Origin: Tyto alba
Taxonomy: Eukaryota > Chordata > Aves > Strigiformes > Tytonidae
Direction: 5' to 3'
Assembly: GCF_018691265.1 (NCBI RefSeq)
Contig: NW_024881329.1
Coordinates: forward strand, 5,146,001-5,210,000
DNA: 64,000 nt
A model generated the notes under the pieces. The model made no database searches. It had not been told where the DNA came from and was given only the letters and a program-made list of their open reading frames with translations. Shown here piece after piece: positions 57,101 through 64,000 of the stretch. Position 1 is the first letter of the stretch. Each line of letters starts with the position of its first letter. Both the position numbers and the translations under genes were made by a program.

Positions 57101-60100
57101 TTGTACTTTTACGCCAGTGATGGTGTTTGTTTTCATTTGTCTGATGTTTCCAGCTTTCACTTATCAGTCATTTAAGCTGTGAGCCCTGCCAGTCTTTCTG
57201 GCCTTTGTGCTTAGGCTGTAAGTTATTGTAAAGCTACTGTTTAACAAAAGCTTCAGAGAAGAGAGAAACTCATGTTTCTGCTGTGATGCTTAAAGTTGTT
57301 GCTCTGCCATGGCAGACAGCAAGTTTCAGACTGGTTTACTGGGTAGCCTGCTAAATGACAGGGACCCGTTTGTCCTCCCATCTGGTGGCTCATCTCCTTT
57401 GCCTCTTGGCTGCCTGGCCTCTAATGTAGACTGAAGTTGTCAAAGGCAGAGGTTACCTCTGAACTCTGTGTGTATTTTCTACACGGTCTTTACATAGCCT
57501 GGTTCTTAGCCTTTCACAACCAACAGAACGTGTTTGTGAAAGGAGGATGAGGAAGGAGAAGAAAAAGTAAAAATGATGCATCTGATCCTGTGAGGACAAA
57601 AATGCTAAATGGTCTCCTCTTTTAAAACCTGCCTAAAGATTTATTCTTAGTCTCCCGGCAGTTGTTTGCCACAGCCTCTATAAATTCAGTGGATATTGCA
57701 TGTAATCAGATACTAGCAAAGATTGCTAGGACCTGTGCTCCTGTTGATGCCTTGCAGGTATTGTTTTTTAATCATAGAAAATGCAAATAAAAATCTTACA
57801 AAGAGTTTTTTTTTTTAATTTCATTATCAGGGAGGAAAAGAAATGGGTAGTTTGCTAGACACGTGGTTCCAAAAATGCTGCCTCCTACTTTTTGCCCTTT
57901 TAGCTCCCATCTTCTTGTTCTTCCTTCTCTTACCAGGTGTAGAGCTAATGTAAACAATCCCTTCCTTGGTAATGAGTGTTTAGGGAGCCATTAAGGAGAT
58001 CTTACTATGTGTTTGCTTTTCCAGGACATTGTTTGGTATAATGTTTGTGCTCTTAAGTGTTAAATTAACAAGCATTAAATAGCCAGTTTTCCTACCAGTA
58101 ATTGCTTCAGTGGAAATCCCTTCTGTCCAGCTTTTTTAAGTTGCCAAGGTCTACTTGCAGTCTCCACTGTTAGTTGATTGCCCACTTTGAAAGTGTGTAC
58201 CCATTCAAAGCCTTGAAAATCTGAGACCTTGGTTCATTTCTATAGAAAGAAAAAAGAAAAAGCCAGGCTTTGCTGGACTTCACAAGAGATTATGGGGGGG
58301 GAAAGGGATGAAAGCTGTCTAACAAACTTCATATAACAGATTTCAGCCACTTCAATCCAGACAGAGATATTATGGTGTCTAACATCTAATTAAGTGCTAT
58401 AATAAGGTATATTGCAGGTATATGTAACTATGCAATTCCTTTATTGCTTTTGTATATGCCAAGATGTAGTACTTGGTGTTTGTAAGTTTTGTTCTTTGTA
58501 CAGATTCAAGTATAGGATATGATTTTTAATTCTTGAATCTTATTCCCTTCTTCTGTTTTCTCTGGTTGGTCCCCTGTTTTGATTTCTTGTGGCTTTGTGT
58601 GTGTAGTGTGTGTTTGTTTGTTTGTTTTATTTTGTTTTGTTTTTCTTTCCCCTTTTTTAATGTCTGGATGGAGGAAACCCCTTTTTCTTTGGTAGTTTTG
58701 GGGAAAGGATTTATGACATAAATGCAGAAAAGTAAATTCCAGTGATATCAAACAGTGAATTGTTTAATTTTTTTCTTTGACTTCTTGATCTGCTACTGCT
58801 CCCTTTTTAGAATTTAACCACTACCAATAAAAGATGAAGGCATCCTGGTTTTCCTAGAGGTGCATTACTCACTGTGGTAATGCAGTCAAAATGAAAAAAG
58901 GAACACTAACTTTTAGAGCAAATAGCTCTGTATTTATAAAACTGTAGACAATATTTGGTTTACAGTTATCAAAAACCTTTGTGATTTTGGGAAGTACAGT
59001 TACAAGAAGTTTTGAGAATTTTGTGAGGAAATAAGAACAGGAAGTGAGATTTAAAAACTGTGTACTGTTTTCTTTATTTGTGAATGTTTCAGATTCTTTA
59101 AACATATTTCTTCCTTACCCTGAAAACCACGTAGGGAGATGGCTCTTCTCTAGTGCATGTCATGGAAGTCCTTATAGTTTTCTCAGTGGACTGGACCACT
59201 GAGGCTGCTACGATACCATGGAAGCAGAGGTTTTTCACCTGGCTGCATACAAGCCTGCTGAGATCCAGCTGTGGTTGTGACATGATATGAGCCTGCAAGT
59301 CCTGACATTAGCCCTTCCCCGGGGGCAAACTAATACTTTGGGCTCAGCTGTTGTACTTGGGGTGGTAAGTTCAACACATCAAGCTGGTGAGCAATGTTCT
59401 GTAGTTGCTTTCATGCTATCAGAAGTGAAATGAATGTGTTTGCTGGAGAACAGAGGTATTGTCGTGATTCTTCATCATCTGTGGTTGTCATATATATATG
59501 TAAACTCTGCAAAATCAGCTTCTTAAAAATCTGATCCAGTTTGCAGTTTAGCATGCAGCCATAGCTAGTGAAGGTGCTTTGGGGCCTGCACAAAGGTAGA
59601 CATGGTAGAATTATTTCTGAATTGAAGCCTGTAAAGCATTACAGTAACTTCCTGTGTGGGCTGCTGGTAGGTTGGTCAAATATTGTTTCATGCACAACAA
59701 ATGAAACAAATGAGTTTCATGCACTGTATCATTGGTTGCTCTGATATGCCCTGGCTTAATACACTGTGTGATATATAAGGGATTCTGCTGTGGATTTGTG
59801 AGGCAAATCTCTTTCGCAGCATCTTATATTTAGAGAAGTTGGCAAAAGGCAATCAATCTTTTCACCTTTAGTCTGTCTTGAATACTGGTATGAAGAAATG
59901 ATTCAGGTTCAAAGCCTTTATTTGATCCTGCCCTTCGTTTCATGTTCTTAAGTGAATTGTTGGACAAGGAGAACATTTATTAAAACAATTCTTATTTTCA
60001 ACGCTGATATGGGTATTTGAGAGCATATTATCTGTGATCTTATCTTGAGCTAGTAGGTGTCAATTTGTCGTCTGAAAATTTAAATTTGATATGTTTGAAG

Positions 60101-61570
60101 GGATTACTTTGAAACTGCATGCCAGTTTCTTAAGAACAGGCAGATTGATTTTTTGCTTCACAGTGAATCTAATGTTTTCATTGGGAATGGAAGTCACAGG
60201 TTGTGGTGGGAGGGGATATGTTGTCAGTCTTCAAAAAACAAAAATTCACAATCTTGTCTTTTCCTGTTTCATGGCACCTGTTGTGGTTTGAGTCTTAATT
60301 CTGTTTTAAAAGAATGCAAAATATTGCTTTGTGGTGATTGTTATATCATGTAGAAATAGAAGTAACTTTAAGCAAATGAAAAAATGGAAATCTGTGATGA
60401 CAGTCACTTTTTAAGTTTCACTGCATATCTCTAAGACTCCTCTTCAATACAAATACTGAGTAGAATCAGCAGTATCTGGGACCTCCATTATGCAGAATTG
60501 TGGTTAAGAAAAATGTGGAGACTTACTGAGAGGCATTTACATTTATTTGCCATCTCTGTTTTTCCTTGCCACAGCAAGTCTGAAATACAGACTGCTCGCA
60601 GGGGCATGAGAAGCAAAATGCTGGTGTCTTTTTACTTAAAAAGATTAAGATGGTATTTGTGAATTAAGGTGATGCTGTTTAATAATATTAAGATACAGTT
60701 GTCTTAGTTTAGCTGAGAAGCTGTTCAGAAATATGAAATAGGATATGATGTGAATTTAATGTCTGTCATTCTTTGAGAGCGGATGTGTCCCACCCCTAAC
60801 TCTTCAACAAATGAGGACAGTATAATATCCTGTTTGGCTTTTCTGCATGGCACATGGAGACATCTACAATGTCTTGTGCCCAAGTGAGTTAGGAGTGCAT
60901 TAGGACTGACAGTATTCAGGGTCTTCAAGGGTGACTGGTTTTGCATGTGAGGCCTCTGTTTGCAGTCAGATTGGCAGAAAGCCAGTGAGAAAAGAGCATT
61001 TATACACTTAGGTTGACTTTATGTTCAGCATGCCATGCCAGAGAGATTTCTAAAAAAGTCATTTTATCTGAGGACTTCAAATTTAGTCATGCTAAGTATG
61101 TGAGGGACTTGTTGGTGTACCATTGCTGAAATTAAATATACATTTCAGGTTGTTCTTTCAACCTTTTTTTGCCTGTACTCTACCCCTTACGCTCTACTTA
61201 CTGACAGCTGCTTTTAGATACCTGTGTTACTACAGGGATTTCAAATCATGCTGCTGCTTGTTATCTTTTTTTTGCAACAGATAACATGCTTCATAAACTT
61301 CTCTTTCCATTCAGTGAGACTGCATGTGCTTTCTCTTTGGGTCCTGTGACTAAGAAACATGTTGTTTTCTCTTCTTCTGTTAATACGAGACTAAGCACTC
61401 AATTTTGATAGTTTGAGAAATCAGGACCAAATTCTGAAATCCTTTCACTAGATAAATGTGATTTGTTGTGATGTGTTTACATTGTATGTCTATACATTTA
61501 TTGATAGAAATGTATAATATACCAAATAATACTCATGCTTGGATTCCATCTACTTTTCTTATTTTCTTTT
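51123..61570 (+). other. SERGEF intron 9 (or downstream intron), main part
   Basis: AT-rich intron. Low-complexity runs: (CAAA)n with C and CA runs at about 56602-56688, and (TG)n/(TTTG)n at about 58596-58650. I searched for the next SERGEF exon (human VSCGSEHN..., YSWGWNEHG..., CGAGHSLAL) and did not find it. No other gene is supported. Confidence 0.7.
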
Positions 61571-62119
61571 GTATTTGCCATGGTTTAACCTCAGCCAGCA
61601 TCTAAGCACCACGCAGCTGCTTGCTAACTCCTCCCCCCTACCAGTGGGATAGGGAGGAGAATTGGGAAAAAAAAAAGTAAAACTCATGGGTTGAGATAAG
61701 AATGATTTAGTAACCAAAATAAAATAATAATAATGGTAATGAAAAGGAACAAAAAAAAAACCAACCCAAGAAAAGACAAGCGATATGCAATGCAATTGCT
61801 CACTACCTGCTGACTGATGCCTGAGCAGTGATCCACCCCCCCAGTTTCTATACTGAGTATGATATGGTATGGAATTTCCCTTTGGCTAGTCTGGGTCAGC
61901 TCTCCTGGCCATGGTCCCTCCTGTCCTCTTGTGTACCTGCTTACTGTCAGAGCACGGGAAACTGAGAGATCCTTAACTTAGGATGAGCGTGATTTAGCAA
62001 CAACTAAAACATCCCTGTGTTACCAATGTTATCTCATATTAAATCAAAAACACAGACAGCACTGTACCAGGTACTAGGTAGAAAATTAACTCTCTCCCAG
62101 CTCAAATCAGGACAGTATT
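61571..62119 (-). mobile_element. Solo LTR of an avian ERVL-type endogenous retrovirus with 5-bp target duplication
   Basis: A 539-bp LTR (61576-62114) lies between two GTATT copies (61571-61575 and 62115-62119). On the minus strand it begins TGTCCTGATTTGAGCTGGGA and ends GAGGTTAAACCATGGCA, so it has canonical TG...CA termini. A TATA-like CAGTATAGAAACTGG sits mid-element (about 61841-61856). The sequence matches, from memory, an LTR family very common in many bird genomes. A 5-bp duplication is typical of ERVL (class III) elements. No internal retroviral sequence is present, so this is the product of LTR-LTR recombination. The perfect duplication suggests a younger insertion than the 2.4-kb LTR. 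It is antisense to SERGEF. Confidence 0.88.
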
Positions 62120-64000
62120 CAATGCTATGCTGATATTCAGAGATAAAATGGATCAAAAACATTAAAACACTTGGAATGCTGATGCTAAATTAGTTCTAAG
62201 TTTGAGCTAACAGAAATGAATCTCTGAAATCTAGATTTGCTCTTCAGTGAGACTATTTTAATGCCATTCACTTCGTAATTTTTAATTAAATTCATGATAA
62301 GACAGAGATGTCTTAAGTAGTAAAAATACAGGTGGTGTTCTTCTGTTGTAACATGTAATTTAGATATACCTAAGTATAATTGAAGATGAATACTTTGGTT
62401 TTAGAGAACTAGTATTAGAAAACCCAGGGTAGTTGCATTCGTCTGAGCTGCACCTCCCAACAGTTCAGGTAATTTGCTTTCACTTGTAATTTATTTAACA
62501 AAGATCTCTCATGCAGGACCATCATCATTACACATGCCTTAGCTGAAGCTTCCTCCTGAGAGATTTTGCTTCTGTATTTTTTCCCCTGTTTCTTTTTCTG
62601 GCTCTCTTGCCCAAGAGAGTTGTTCTCGTGTAGAGCTACTGAGAGCCATCTGGTGTGGCTGCTGGGAAGGCAGCACTGCACACCTCAACAGGCCTGTCAC
62701 GCTGTTCACATTTGTCGTGGTGCTGGACCTGCACCTGTGAGAGACGGCCTGCAGATACAGCTTTGTTACTGTTTTTTTAAAATATGGGTTTGGTCATAAA
62801 CTTTTGGATGCTTTGGTGCATTATTTCTCAGAGAAAAGACTTTCTCCAAACTTGGGGAAAAGGAGTGTTCCAGTGGCTATAAGCAGATATCCTTGGCATT
62901 TGAAAATTCTTTAAGGTCTACAGTCTGTTTGGACCTGCTGGGGCCTTCAGGCCTGCCAGTCACTATCTCAAGGACAGTTTGTTTCTATATACGCTACATC
63001 CTTCTGCTTGTGAAGAGAATAAACTTTTATACTGCAGAAACCTAAAGGTATGTCTTTTTAGTCATCTTTTTTTCAGCTAAGGGCAATACCTCAAGGTGAG
63101 ATTCAGTAGCACTTTATTTCCCCTGGATCAGTGTCAAACTTTTCAGCTGAGTTTTAGAGCTGACCTGCCTGATCTTTAAATAATCTTTGCCTTCCTCTGG
63201 CAATGTAGCAGGACATTTTCCCCCACACCCCTCAGGCAGATTCTGCTACCTGTGCTGCCGAAATGACTAAAAGACTTAGTGGTCAATAGGTGCAATTTGC
63301 ACCTCTTTCTCAAAGCATAAGTTCTGCTATGCCTAGAAAAATTGCCAAATGTTTCTCTCCTGTCTTTCTGTCTTTGTAAAGCACTTCAGACTTGGAGTTT
63401 ACTGGGTGGAGATGTGTGAAGAATTGAAGACCAGCTCATTGCCAGTTGTAGCAAAGCAAACTGCATGGTGCTGGGAGGGCAGAGGGAATGCACTAGTGGT
63501 TTTAGATAACTATACAAAATTATTTTATTAGCCAACTGTGCAGTAAGCCTGACTGCACCTTCCCATCTAGAAGTTGCCAAGAATCCACTGTTTATACTGC
63601 TTCTCTTGTCTCATTGCCATGCTAAAATCAGAAAGCATTATGCACCTGCCTTCTGCCCCGAGTCATGTCCCATTGAGCAGGGTTTTCAGATGGGCTTTGC
63701 AGGTGAGCTCTCTGGGAACAGCGGTATAGTTTAAAGCATATTTTAAGAGCTGACAAAACGCACGTGGCTAAATAGAAGCAAGTAGCAATGCTTAGGTCTC
63801 TGATGGACAGAGTAGGATAAAAGGGTTAAGGATAAAACCAGCAAGCATTCCTATGTGTAGTATAACCCTTCATAGTAAATCTCTTGTATAGAATCCTTTG
63901 GTATTTGTTTGCAAACAACACAGCTCCACAGTACTTTTGACTGGAGACCTGAAATGCAGCAAGAGTTTCTGGATGAAGTCCAGTGTTGATGTGGAGAGGT
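62120..64000 (+). other. SERGEF intron, to window end
   Basis: Ordinary intron sequence after the LTR. No exon, RNA gene or transposon end was recognised. The last SERGEF exons are expected further downstream. Confidence 0.7.

Overview
The window is vertebrate nuclear DNA, almost certainly from a bird. The evidence is spliced genes with GT-AG introns, one CpG island in otherwise AT-rich sequence, long introns with mononucleotide tracts, and solo LTRs of types common in bird genomes. It is not prokaryotic: nearly all open frames are chance frames in introns. The predicted TPH1 protein is very close to the avian enzyme as I remember it, and the 61.6 kb LTR is of a kind I associate with many non-galliform birds. 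The species cannot be fixed from the sequence.

Layout: (1) 1-4039 is upstream of TPH1. I see no coding exon, but a probable old ERV-type LTR lies at about 2390-3294 on the minus strand. (2) 4040-12823 is the complete coding part of TPH1 (tryptophan hydroxylase 1, the rate-limiting enzyme of peripheral and pineal serotonin and melatonin synthesis): ten coding exons on the plus strand, 445 codons plus stop, all metal ligands intact. (3) 12824 to about 15070 is the likely TPH1 3' UTR, ending at two AATAAA signals. (4) About 15237-15965 is a CpG-island promoter for the next gene. (5) 15559-50963 holds the first nine coding exons (324 residues) of SERGEF (DelGEF), an RCC1-repeat protein linked to secretion. 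Intron 8 alone is about 25 kb. The last SERGEF exons were not found and should lie beyond 64000. (6) Intron 8 contains a complete 318-bp non-autonomous hAT element with an 8-bp target duplication, and a minus-strand tract of decayed, coding-like frames. (7) Intron 9 contains a clean solo LTR (61576-62114) with a perfect 5-bp target duplication.

TPH1 and SERGEF are head-to-tail neighbours on one strand, as in mammals, so the block is conserved synteny. The two proteins are not known to act together, although both touch secretory biology. I found no evidence of an undescribed system. The items most worth checking are a possible 33-bp in-frame microexon after SERGEF exon 9, the decayed coding tract at 34.3-35.6 kb, the LTR close upstream of TPH1, and the repeated phase-1 introns between SERGEF RCC1 repeats.
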